Below are positions 8,676-15,671 of a DNA stretch of 64,000 bases, piece after piece (positions within the stretch are counted from its first letter, which is position 1; the number at the start of each line of letters is the position of its first letter). The position numbers and the translations under genes were made by a program. The DNA lies in contig NZ_CP065138.1 in the NCBI RefSeq assembly GCF_015693305.1, positions 2,294,001 to 2,358,000 of the forward strand, in the 5' to 3' direction. The notes beneath the pieces were generated by a model. The model worked only from the letters and a program-made list of their open reading frames with translations, ran no database searches and was not told the DNA's origin. Origin of the DNA: Sphingobium sp. Cam5-1. GTDB lineage: Bacteria; Pseudomonadota; Alphaproteobacteria; Sphingomonadales; Sphingomonadaceae.

Positions 8676-9842
8676 TCAGTAGGATTTGGGCAATTTTAGA
8701 ACACGTTCGGCGATGAAACTCAGCATCAGTTCTTCCGTCACGGGGGATATGCGCGCCAGGATGGATTCGCGATACAGGCGCTCCACCTGATATTCGGTGG
8801 CATATCCCATGCCACCATGCACCATCACGGCACGGATCGTCGCTTCATGCCCATATTTTCCGCCCAGATATTTGGCCATGTTGCATTCCGCCCCGCAGGA
8901 ACGCCCCTGATCATATAGCCATGCCGCGTGAAGGCAGGCCCAGTAGGCAGTCTGCAACTCAATCCAGTTTTGGGCGAGCGGATGCTGGATGCCCTGATTC
9001 TTGCCGATCGGGCGGCCGAACACCACTCGGTCACGCGCATAGTCGGTCGCCCGCCGTAGGGCATTCTGGCCGATCGCCGTCGCTTCTATGCCGACCAGCA
9101 CCCGTTCGGGGTTGATGCTGTCCAGAATATAATAAAAGCCCTTTCCTTCTTCCCCGATCAGGTCGTCCGCAGGCACGAAATAATCGTCGTAGAAGACCGC
9201 GTTGGAATCGACCGCATTGCGCCCCATTTTGGGGATGCGGCGGACTTCCGCGCGATTGCGGTCGAGATCGGTATAGAACAGGCTGATGCCGTCTGTCGGG
9301 CGCGCGCAATCCTCTTTCGGCGTGGTGCGCGCGATCAGCAGCACCTTGTCGGCGATTTGTCCCGAAGACGTCCATATCTTTCGCCCGTTGACCCGATAGC
9401 CGCCATCCACTTTCGATGCGAAAGTCTTCATGCTGGTGGTGTCCAGCCCGGCGTCCGGTTCGGTAACGCCGAAACACGCGCGTTGCCGCCCTTTGATGAG
9501 CGGCTCAAGCCAACGCTGCTGCTGTTCCGGCGTACCGTGAACGACGATCGCATGCGGCCCGAACAGGTTGAGGTGGATGGTCGAGGCAGCGGAATAGGTG
9601 CCCGAACTCGACGCCACCGTATGCATCATCAGCGCCGCTTCCATAACACCCAGGCCCGCGCCTCCCAGACTCTCTGGCATGGTGATGCCAAGCCAGCCGC
9701 CATCCGCCATCGCCGCATGAAATTCATAAGGATAAGTCTTGGTCTGCTCGCGTTCCGTCCAATATTCGTCATCGAAGTCGGCGCATATCTTGCCCACGCT
9801 TTCGATAATGGTGCGCTGCGTTTCGTTAAGGTCGAAATCCAT
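8676..9842 (-). CDS. acyl-CoA dehydrogenase
   Basis: FAD enzyme that introduces the alpha-beta double bond in an acyl-CoA. 388 residues, the family norm. The N-terminal helical domain begins DFDLNETQRTI. The middle beta domain has ACFGVTEPDAGLDTTS near 132-147, the flavin and substrate signature. The C-terminal domain has GGMGYATEYQVERLYRES near 345 and ends in SFIAERVLKLPKSY. ATG 9842 is preceded by GAGAGGAGG. It lies between the receptor and a crotonase on the same strand, suggesting a beta-oxidation-like side-chain attack on the imported compound. The clade with VTEEL rather than the usual EGTxE near the end is common for branched or cyclic acyl-CoAs, which is a weak hint only. Confidence 0.93.
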   Translation of the reverse strand: MDFDLNETQRTIIESVGKICADFDDEYWTEREQTKTYPYEFHAAMADGGWLGITMPESLGGAGLGVMEAALMMHTVASSSGTYSAASTIHLNLFGPHAIVVHGTPEQQQRWLEPLIKGRQRACFGVTEPDAGLDTTSMKTFASKVDGGYRVNGRKIWTSSGQIADKVLLIARTTPKEDCARPTDGISLFYTDLDRNRAEVRRIPKMGRNAVDSNAVFYDDYFVPADDLIGEEGKGFYYILDSINPERVLVGIEATAIGQNALRRATDYARDRVVFGRPIGKNQGIQHPLAQNWIELQTAYWACLHAAWLYDQGRSCGAECNMAKYLGGKYGHEATIRAVMVHGGMGYATEYQVERLYRESILARISPVTEELMLSFIAERVLKLPKSY

Positions 9843-9875
9843 ATCGGCATCCTCCTCTCGTCTTCTAAAGGCTCA

Positions 9876-9897
9876 TATTCTGACATATGTCATTTAT
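9876..9897. promoter_or_regulatory. operator-like palindrome A3 (TCTGACATATGTCA)
   Basis: Contains TGACATATGTCA, a perfect 12-bp palindrome, with the same TGAC-N4-GTCA core and spacing as site A1 and a partly matching flank (TC before, TAT after). It ends 34 nt upstream of the acyl-CoA dehydrogenase start, in promoter position. Confidence 0.5.
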
Positions 9898-10046
9898 CTG
9901 GTTGTGATATCGAATGACAAAATGGTTTTCTGCGCCAGGTGATATCTCCACGCACGAAAGGGGCGTGGTCCTGATTGGCGATAAGACCGGGACCTTCGCA
10001 GCGTTCGACGATGCTGGCTATTGAGCCGAGCGACTGTCGATCGCCA

Positions 10047-10814
10047 TCATGATTCCCATCGTGGGGCACGTTTTTCCGCGAACGCGCGTGGGCCTTCCTG
10101 CGCGTCCTTGCTGGTCCGCCAACGGGCAAATTCCGGATAGCTCGCCTGCCGTTGCATCGCTTGCGCGATGGATCCTTCGTCCAGTCCGCGCATAAGCGTC
10201 TGTTTGGATGCCTGGATCGCCGCCGGCGAGCCGCGCAGGATGTCGGCGCAGTATTGATCCACGGTCGATTGCAGCGCGCCGCGTGCCACAACCTCGTTGA
10301 TAAAGCCCAGCCGATGTCCTTCGGCGGCGCTGATCGAGCGCGACGTCAGGATCAGGCCAGCCGCCTGCTTCAACCCGGTCTGACGGGCAAGGCGATGCAA
10401 ACCGCCTCCCAATGCCACCATGCCTGCCAATGGTTCGGGTAGGCCGAACGTTGCGTTGTCCGATGCGATGATGATATCGCACGCGAGAGCCAGTTCGAAT
10501 CCGCCGCCCAGGGCATAGCCGTTGACGGCGGCGATCACGGGCTTGGCCAGATCGAAACGCTCGACCATGCCGGCATAGCCATGAGCCGGGTAAGACGTGT
10601 TCAATACGTCATATGTCAGATCGCTACCGGCGCAGAAGGCGCGATCCCCCGCTCCGGTGACGACGGCGATCATCGCGCCGCTGTCCTGCGCGAATGCGTT
10701 GAAGGCGCACTCCAGATCATGATGCATGTCAGGCGTCAGCGCATTGTGGGATTTCGGCCGATTCAGCACAATCGTGGTAACCGGCCCGTTTTTGCCCACT
10801 TCGACATGCGCCAT
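10047..10814 (-). CDS. enoyl-CoA hydratase/isomerase family protein (crotonase fold)
   Basis: 255 residues of the crotonase fold, usually adding water to a 2-enoyl-CoA. NRPKSHNALT near residue 18, the oxyanion-hole segment AFCAGSDLTYD near 59, ALGGGFELALACD near 100 and FGLPEPLAGMVALGGGLHRL near 122. The GLPEP..ALGGG pattern resembles carnitinyl-CoA dehydratase-like members. The glutamate in LPEP corresponds to one of the catalytic acids. AAAGGA lies 7 nt before the ATG. It is the first gene of the minus-strand cluster in this window and presumably acts after the acyl-CoA dehydrogenase. Confidence 0.9.
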   Translation of the reverse strand: MAHVEVGKNGPVTTIVLNRPKSHNALTPDMHHDLECAFNAFAQDSGAMIAVVTGAGDRAFCAGSDLTYDVLNTSYPAHGYAGMVERFDLAKPVIAAVNGYALGGGFELALACDIIIASDNATFGLPEPLAGMVALGGGLHRLARQTGLKQAAGLILTSRSISAAEGHRLGFINEVVARGALQSTVDQYCADILRGSPAAIQASKQTLMRGLDEGSIAQAMQRQASYPEFARWRTSKDAQEGPRAFAEKRAPRWES

Positions 10815-11082
10815 GACAGCATCCTTTCCGCCAATCCGCTGGTTCTATGTTTCGGGAGCAGCGATACCCGCGCGAGATATAAGGTTACAGGCAAGAACGC
10901 TGGCTCGGCCGCGATCAATAGGGCATCGTTGCGACCATGTAACATACCCCAACGTCATGGGGATGCTGACACAACAACCCCATGGTAGAAATGATGCGTA
11001 CCATATGCAAGAGCATTTTATGGATATGGCGATGCATATCGTCGATGATGTGGCCGTCATGGGCCTCAACCGCGCGAAGGAG

Positions 11083-11730
11083 GCAGCCAAGCGCCTTGGG
11101 TTCCAGGATTGCCGCTCGGTGTTGCGGCTTCGGCGTGATCAGCGCACCGCGAAGATCGACGGCCACGTCCCGCTGCGCACGCCTGGTTACAATCACGTAG
11201 CGAAAGATCGTGCCGAAGGTGCTGCGGAGGCGGTTTGCCGTCTCATACCGCCCGCGCGCCTCAACCGTGCGGAGGGCTTCCAGCAGTTTGGGTGCAGTGA
11301 GGTCTGCGATGGGCCGGTTGCCAATGAGTGGATAGGCGAGGTCGAGCAGCCACCGCATCTTCTGGAGCGTCTTGGGCGCGCGCCCTTCGATCTCTAGGCG
11401 GGCAAGCCATTCATCGGCGATCGCTTTGAAGGTCTCTTCCGATTTGGCCTTTGCCTCGCGAACCTTGCCTTCCGCACTTCAGCCGGATCTTGCCCGCCTG
11501 CCAGCGCTTCTCGCGCCGCCGTACTCTTCTCGCGAGCCTTGGCGAGAGACATCTTCGGGGCAGCTGCCGAAGGAGAGCGTTTTCTGTTTTCCGAGAAAGC
11601 TGTAGTTCATCCGCCAGAGCGGGCCGCCCGCCTCCTTGACCAGAAGATACAAGCCCAAGCCACCGGTCAGCTTGTAGGGCCTATCTTTTGATTTTGCTGC
11701 ATTTATTGCCGTCACTGTGAGGGCCATCAT
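11083..11730 (-). pseudogene. P4-type tyrosine recombinase (integrase) remnant, frameshifted and truncated
   Basis: The N-terminal arm-binding domain is clear from ATG 11730/11727 (MALTVTAINAAKSKDRPYKL, GLYLLVKEAGGPLWRMNYS). Around 11560 the frame shifts: the expected MSLAKAREKSTAAREALAGG lies one frame over. A second shift near 11460 restores the first frame, where a stop otherwise intervenes. The core-binding domain then reads AIADEWLARLEI and continues to LLRAVEAHDG at 11083, where similarity to integrases ends. The whole catalytic domain with its R-HxxR-Y residues is missing. Such integrases insert at tRNA 3' ends, and an intact tRNA-Phe with a duplicated end lies 3.6 kb away. The stretch 10815-11082 holds no recognisable gene. 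Confidence 0.85.
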
Positions 11731-11804
11731 TGCATCTCCGAAATGGCAAATTGCCGGATACCATGAAAATACCATGATCAGAGTGTAGCTGACAGTGTAT
11801 CCGC

Positions 11805-12131
11805 ATGGCTGCGCTGACAGCCGAACAGATGCGCATCCTCTTTTTCGATCAAGGGAGCGGCAGCCTTATTGACGAGAAGATCCATTTCGGAACCGCCACG
11901 CAGGTGGAGGTTCGGTATCAGCAGATTGTTCGTCAGGCATTCCTTCTAGAATCCGCCTTCATTGTTCTTTCCCATAATCATCCTTCGGGTGATCCCAATC
12001 CCAGCAGACAGGATATCGATTATACGCGGAGGATTGTCTCGGTCTGCAAGGCGCTGGACATTCGCGTGCACGATCACATCATCGTTTCCCCCAACGGATC
12101 GTTCAGCTTCCGCGAGCGGGGCTATATGTGA
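11805..12131 (+). CDS. JAB (MPN/JAMM) domain protein, RadC-like, short
   Basis: 108 residues with the JAMM metal site HNHPSGDPNPSRQD near residues 57-70 and VHDHIIV near 88, as in the C-terminal domain of RadC. The N-terminal helix-hairpin-helix region of full RadC is absent. Short versions are common near mobile elements and elsewhere in sphingomonads, so it may be complete as it stands. No Shine-Dalgarno sequence is evident before ATG 11805. The in vivo role of RadC-family proteins is unsettled. Confidence 0.75.
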   Translation: MAALTAEQMRILFFDQGSGSLIDEKIHFGTATQVEVRYQQIVRQAFLLESAFIVLSHNHPSGDPNPSRQDIDYTRRIVSVCKALDIRVHDHIIVSPNGSFSFRERGYM

Positions 12132-12291
12132 ATGTCATCGAGCTCGGCATTCCGCTGCTCCGCAATCCGACCTGGCTAAACTCTGGAATATTGTGCCGGG
12201 TGCAAACCGTAGCAGAAGGCTCGCCTCCGGCCGTTCCCGCTTCCCATGAAAGGTTTTACCTCAGTCAAATAGCGACTTACTAAGGGACGGA

Positions 12292-12981
12292 ATGGGAATT
12301 TTTGATCGACACGATATGACAATGAACGATCCGCGCATGGTCCTGGATGCGGCGATCTCGGAAAGCGGAGCGAGCTATTCCGATATTTCTCGCCTTATTG
12401 GGAAAAATGCCGCCTATATTCAGCAGTTCATCAAACGCGGAACGCCTCGCCGCCTGGATGAGCAAGACCGTCAGACCATTGCGCGCCATCTAGGCGTTCC
12501 CGAACATCTGCTAAGCGGCCTTCCGTCGCCGCACGCTTTGCCAGCCTCATCGCTTCGCCCACCCAAATCCGTCTCCGTGCCGAGACTGGCATTGGGCGCT
12601 TCGGCTGGCGATGGCGCGCTAGATGTCGAGGAGCGGCCAACGGACGCCGTCGCGATCGACTCTCGCTTGCTCCGGCAAATCGGCGCTCATCCACCTCATG
12701 TGTCGATCATTCGCGTCGATGGAGAGTCGATGAGCCCAACGTTGAGCCATGGTGACGACATCATGGTGGACCACAGCGATGCGACCACGCGGTTGCGAGA
12801 CGGCATTTATGTGTTGCGTCTCGATGATGCGCTTCTGGTCAAGCGGATCGCTATGGGGCTTCGACGCGGAAGCTTCAGCATCCTGAGCGACAACACCCTC
12901 TATCCGAGCTGGACGAATGTGGACCCGGAGACGGTTACGATCGTTGGCCGCGTGGTGTGGGTGGGGCGCGCCTTGCGTTGA
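12292..12981 (+). CDS. S24 family (LexA/CI-like) HTH regulator-peptidase
   Basis: 229 residues: an N-terminal helix-turn-helix (SYSDISRLIGKNAAYIQQFI near residues 24-43) and a C-terminal S24 serine peptidase domain with the catalytic serine in GESMSP (residue 146) and the lysine in LVKRI (residue 184). This is the architecture of LexA- and CI-type repressors that self-cleave on DNA damage. I see no canonical Ala-Gly cleavage site, though AGDGALD near 105-111 lies in the right linker. AAGGGA just upstream supports ATG 12292. Relatives often start at the equivalent of residue 11 (12322). Its targets are unknown. It lies in the decayed island but resembles a widespread sphingomonad protein. Confidence 0.85.
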   Translation: MGIFDRHDMTMNDPRMVLDAAISESGASYSDISRLIGKNAAYIQQFIKRGTPRRLDEQDRQTIARHLGVPEHLLSGLPSPHALPASSLRPPKSVSVPRLALGASAGDGALDVEERPTDAVAIDSRLLRQIGAHPPHVSIIRVDGESMSPTLSHGDDIMVDHSDATTRLRDGIYVLRLDDALLVKRIAMGLRRGSFSILSDNTLYPSWTNVDPETVTIVGRVVWVGRALR

Positions 12982-13026
12982 CGGCATGCATTTAATCGCC
13001 TGGTAGATGCCGGTGCAGTTTGCCCC

Positions 13027-13281
13027 TCAGTTGAGCAGGTCCAACAGGTCCACGGGTGGAGCAGCGGTTTGGCCCGGGAGGGCTTCAATCGAAGCGCTCA
13101 AATGCGTCGCGGCCTGCGACATACCCAATTCGTCCAGCATCCACAGACATTGATTGAGGACTCTTGCGATGCCCGCAACACACTCGTTCACTCCAGTCTT
13201 GCTGGTTACATGAATGGATGGGAGCGGTATCGACGCCGTGCGACCGTCAGCCTTTGGAGTTTCATGTGTATGGCGCATCAC
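13027..13281 (-). CDS. small hypothetical protein
   Basis: 84 residues, no domain I can name. The C-terminal half (ARVLNQCLWMLDELGMSQAA) reads as an amphipathic helix followed by a second helix, a pattern seen in small unannotated alphaproteobacterial proteins that predict as helical hairpins. Convergent with the S24 regulator. Coding status rests on frame length and helix pattern only. Confidence 0.5.
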   Translation of the reverse strand: MMRHTHETPKADGRTASIPLPSIHVTSKTGVNECVAGIARVLNQCLWMLDELGMSQAATHLSASIEALPGQTAAPPVDLLDLLN

Positions 13282-13436
13282 GACTCCCCGTTACGCCTCC
13301 TGCCTGCGGGAGGGCAATCTCTGTCGAATCCGAAATGGCTAATAGCTCTCGCCGTGACCGCTGGGGCTCGGGCTAACCAATCACGTCATCTGCGGTCGAT
13401 ACCAGGCCACAAATCGGCCTGTTCCCATCAATGTTG

Positions 13437-13665
13437 AGAGCATCGTTTCCGCAGACTGGCAAAAAGGGCGGCTGAGAATTCCGGCCTATAGCGCGGTATA
13501 TCATCGCGTTGAAATGGTCTCACCCGCCATGGTGACCGGTAACCTGCGACCACAAGCTACGGCAATGTCGGCAGTATTTACGCAGACCATCAAACGATCT
13601 AAGTTATTGAAATTACAGGATAATTTAATGGTGCCCAGAAAGTTCGTTCGAACCACCAACACTGA
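13437..13665. repeat. left copy of the tRNA-Phe-end direct repeat (attachment-like)
   Basis: Matches 15158-15385 in the same orientation. About 19 differences are seen in the first 180 aligned bases, then decay with one 1-base gap. The last 35 or so bases (from GGTGCCC to CACTGA) correspond to the 3' half of tRNA-Phe. The surrounding gene-free stretch 13282-13812 contains nothing else recognisable. Confidence 0.75.
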
Positions 13666-13812
13666 GCCGCTAAGGCGCTGATTTCTTGTCGCAAATTCTT
13701 AAGGCCGGGTCGCAAGAGACGGTGGCCTCCAGGACATTGAAGGCCGATTTCGGACTGACGCGTTCGGAGCGGAGTGTAGGGTAGGCCGTTCATATGGCTT
13801 TGACTATCGCCC

Positions 13813-14133
13813 CTAGTCGCCGTTGGCATCGACTGTGAAAATCATCGTCTTACCTCGTGATGCAGGATGCCATCCTGCCAATAACGCCGCCCGCACACCC
13901 CTTGCGGCAATCGTGTCGTTGATGTGGGAACGCCCTTTCGGCAATCCTTTCATCAAGCGCTTAGGCGTGGGAAATTCCAGTACCGCCTCGCGCGGCATGT
14001 CTTGCTGACGCAACGAGACAGTCATGCCCTTCCACCCATCATCAGAGGATAGCTGGGGCTCGCTCAGCAGTTCCCAGTCATATTTGAATCCGTCGATTTC
14101 GATTGTGCCGCCATGGCTGCGGATATTGGACAT
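13813..14133 (-). CDS. hypothetical protein, 106 residues
   Basis: Not recognised as a named family. It begins MSNIRSHGGTIEIDG and has a beta-rich pattern with GWKGMTVSLRQQD and a basic segment. It lies inside the 1.7-kb segment between the two tRNA-Phe-end repeats. A weak TAGGG precedes the ATG. Divergent from nothing, co-oriented with the next hypothetical gene. Confidence 0.55.
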   Translation of the reverse strand: MSNIRSHGGTIEIDGFKYDWELLSEPQLSSDDGWKGMTVSLRQQDMPREAVLEFPTPKRLMKGLPKGRSHINDTIAARGVRAALLAGWHPASRGKTMIFTVDANGD

Positions 14134-14173
14134 GGCACGGCCCTAGCATGCAGATGTCGGCACTTCACCCCTT

Positions 14174-14533
14174 TCACTGATAGTGCAGCGTCTTCCCGAA
14201 CCCCTCATTCACCTTGGTCATCTTGGCCAGCTTCCTGAGGTGACTGCGGACATGCCGCTCGAACCGTATATCGTCATGGATGCTCGTCGCCGGATATTCG
14301 TCCTGGCCGATGAGCTCCTTGAGGCGCCCGGCGAACGCGGCCTGTTCCTGCGTGCAATCGCCATGCCTGAGCGCGCGACAAACCCACTCCTCGGCAGCGG
14401 CCTTGTCATAATCGTCGCGCGCCTCATGGCCGCGCCGGTCCGCCGCCGCCTGATCCAGCCTTGACGCCTCAAACCGGCGCTCCAGCCATATGCGGACCTG
14501 TTCTCCATCCCATGGTTTTAATGGATCCGTCAT
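14174..14533 (-). CDS. hypothetical protein, 119 residues
   Basis: Charged, helix-rich protein (MTDPLKPWDGEQVRIWLE, QAAADRRGHEARDDYDKAAA) with no domain I can name. The frame opens upstream at 14605, but ATG 14533 is preceded by GGGAAA and begins the compositionally coherent part. Located between the tRNA-Phe-end repeats, so it is probably cargo of the former element. Confidence 0.55.
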   Translation of the reverse strand: MTDPLKPWDGEQVRIWLERRFEASRLDQAAADRRGHEARDDYDKAAAEEWVCRALRHGDCTQEQAAFAGRLKELIGQDEYPATSIHDDIRFERHVRSHLRKLAKMTKVNEGFGKTLHYQ

Positions 14534-14644
14534 CGCTGTTTCCCATTCCAATTCTCGACAAGGCGCGGATTGATGTACTTGCCCATATGATGCCGCCGTT
14601 CGCATCGCTATAGCCGACAGACAATCAGACAGTTAGATCGACCC

Positions 14645-14983
14645 ATGGCCCGCAAGCGTTCGAAATACGATCCCTATGACCATCTCCCGCAGGAAGATGA
14701 GGCTCCGGAAGCCCCCGTGCCCTGTTGGCTATGCGGCCGACCAACCGGCAAGACCATCGTTTGGCATCACCCCATACCCAAGAGCCGCGGCGGGCGCGAT
14801 GTCGTGCCGATGCACTCCATCTGCCAGCAGACGCTGATTGCCAATTTCACCAATTCCGAACTTCAACGCCAAGGGATGGAGGTGGCGGGCCTGTTGGAAA
14901 ATCTCAACGTGCGCAAATTCGTCGACTGGGTGGCGAAGAAAGATCCGGATTTCACGGCGACCATCGCAAAGAAGCAACGCTGA
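14645..14983 (+). CDS. HNH endonuclease-like zinc protein
   Basis: 112 residues. A CxxC (CWLCGRP near residue 27), then WHHPIPKSRGGRDVV near 40-54 with the HH pair of HNH nucleases, then MHSICQQT giving a further His/Cys pair, then ANFTNSEL. This is the beta-beta-alpha metal fold of small HNH proteins, which are often encoded on phages and islands. The final asparagine or histidine of the motif is not unambiguous, so nuclease activity is inferred. Transcribed away from the neighbouring hypothetical gene, within the repeat-bounded 1.7-kb segment. Confidence 0.7.
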   Translation: MARKRSKYDPYDHLPQEDEAPEAPVPCWLCGRPTGKTIVWHHPIPKSRGGRDVVPMHSICQQTLIANFTNSELQRQGMEVAGLLENLNVRKFVDWVAKKDPDFTATIAKKQR

Positions 14984-15157
14984 TCGGGCTGACCGTCGGC
15001 GCGACAGTCATGACAGAATTCATGACCTCCTGAACCCAGGGCCGGTCAGAGTGATGGATCGACTGGTTGCCCAGGGGAGGCCCCTGCTTCCAGGAGCCGG
15101 AAAAACGCAATCGGACGTCGAGACGTCGCGTAAAGCGGCCGCTCCGCGTCAATTTCC

Positions 15158-15385
15158 AGAGCATCGTTTCCGCAGACTGGCAAAATGGGCAGCTGAGAAT
15201 TCCGGCGTATAGCGCGGCATATCATCGGGCTGAAATGGTCTCACCCGCCATGGTGACCACTAAGCCGCGACCACAAGCTACGGCAATGTCGGCACTATTT
15301 GCACCAACTATCAATTGATCTAACTTATTGAAATTACAGGATAATTTAGTGGTGCCCGGGGACGGAGTCGAACCGCCGACACTGC
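15158..15385. repeat. right copy of the tRNA-Phe-end direct repeat
   Basis: Pairs with 13437-13665. It spans about 190 bp downstream of tRNA-Phe plus the 3' half of the tRNA gene. The gene-free stretch 14984-15349 consists largely of this repeat. It is longer than a usual attachment core, so tandem insertion of related elements is more likely than a single crossover. Confidence 0.75.
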
Positions 15386-15425
15386 GATTTTCAGTCGCAT
15401 GCTCTACCAACTGAGCTACCCGGGC
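15350..15425 (-). tRNA. tRNA-Phe (GAA)
   Basis: 76 nt on the minus strand. The acceptor GCCCGGG pairs with CCCGGGC, followed by A73 and an encoded CCA. U8-A9, then a D-stem GCTC..GAGC, an anticodon stem TGCGA/TCGCA with loop CTGAAAA giving anticodon GAA, and a T-arm with TTCGACT. The gene is intact. Its 3' half is copied in the repeat at 13437-13665, which marks it as an integration target. Confidence 0.97.
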
Positions 15426-15476
15426 ACGAGCGCCGGGGAGGACCACCGGCGGCGTTGAGAGGCGTGCCTATAGGCA

Positions 15477-15671
15477 TCAATCCGGGGGGTTGTCCACCCC
15501 ATGATCGTCGCTTTTTTTCATCTCGTCGGCGGCGGGGGTTCCGGGGACGCGATAGCCTTCGCCCAGCCATTGCAGCAGGTCACGGTCACGGCAGGCCTTT
15601 CCGCAGAAAGGCCGCGTGTCGGAATGCGCTGGCTGGCCGCAGATCGGGCAGGAGGATGATCTAGGCGACAT
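15477..15671 (-). CDS. yacG: DNA gyrase inhibitor YacG (small zinc protein)
   Basis: 64 residues. CPICGQPA and FCGKACRDRDLLQWLGEGYRVPG form the four-cysteine zinc site and the conserved WL.G.Y.VPG tail of YacG, which in E. coli binds GyrB and inhibits DNA gyrase. The frame opens at 15689, but ATG 15671 gives the family start (MSPRSSSCPICG) and overlaps the end of the upstream RNase gene by 11 nt, implying translational coupling. Lies immediately downstream of tRNA-Phe in map order but is read from the infA side. Confidence 0.88.
   Translation of the reverse strand: MSPRSSSCPICGQPAHSDTRPFCGKACRDRDLLQWLGEGYRVPGTPAADEMKKSDDHGVDNPPD

Noticed and set aside
8363..8716. Plus-strand frame in the region between the receptor and acyl-CoA dehydrogenase genes
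   Set aside because: Runs into the 3' end of the dehydrogenase, has no ribosome-binding site and no recognisable protein.
10608..10622. GTCATATGTCAGATC as a fourth operator of the TGAC-N4-GTCA type
   Set aside because: It lies inside the crotonase coding sequence and matches only one half-site.
10726..11397. Plus-strand frame of 223 residues
   Set aside because: Crosses the start of the crotonase gene and the integrase remnant, antisense to both.
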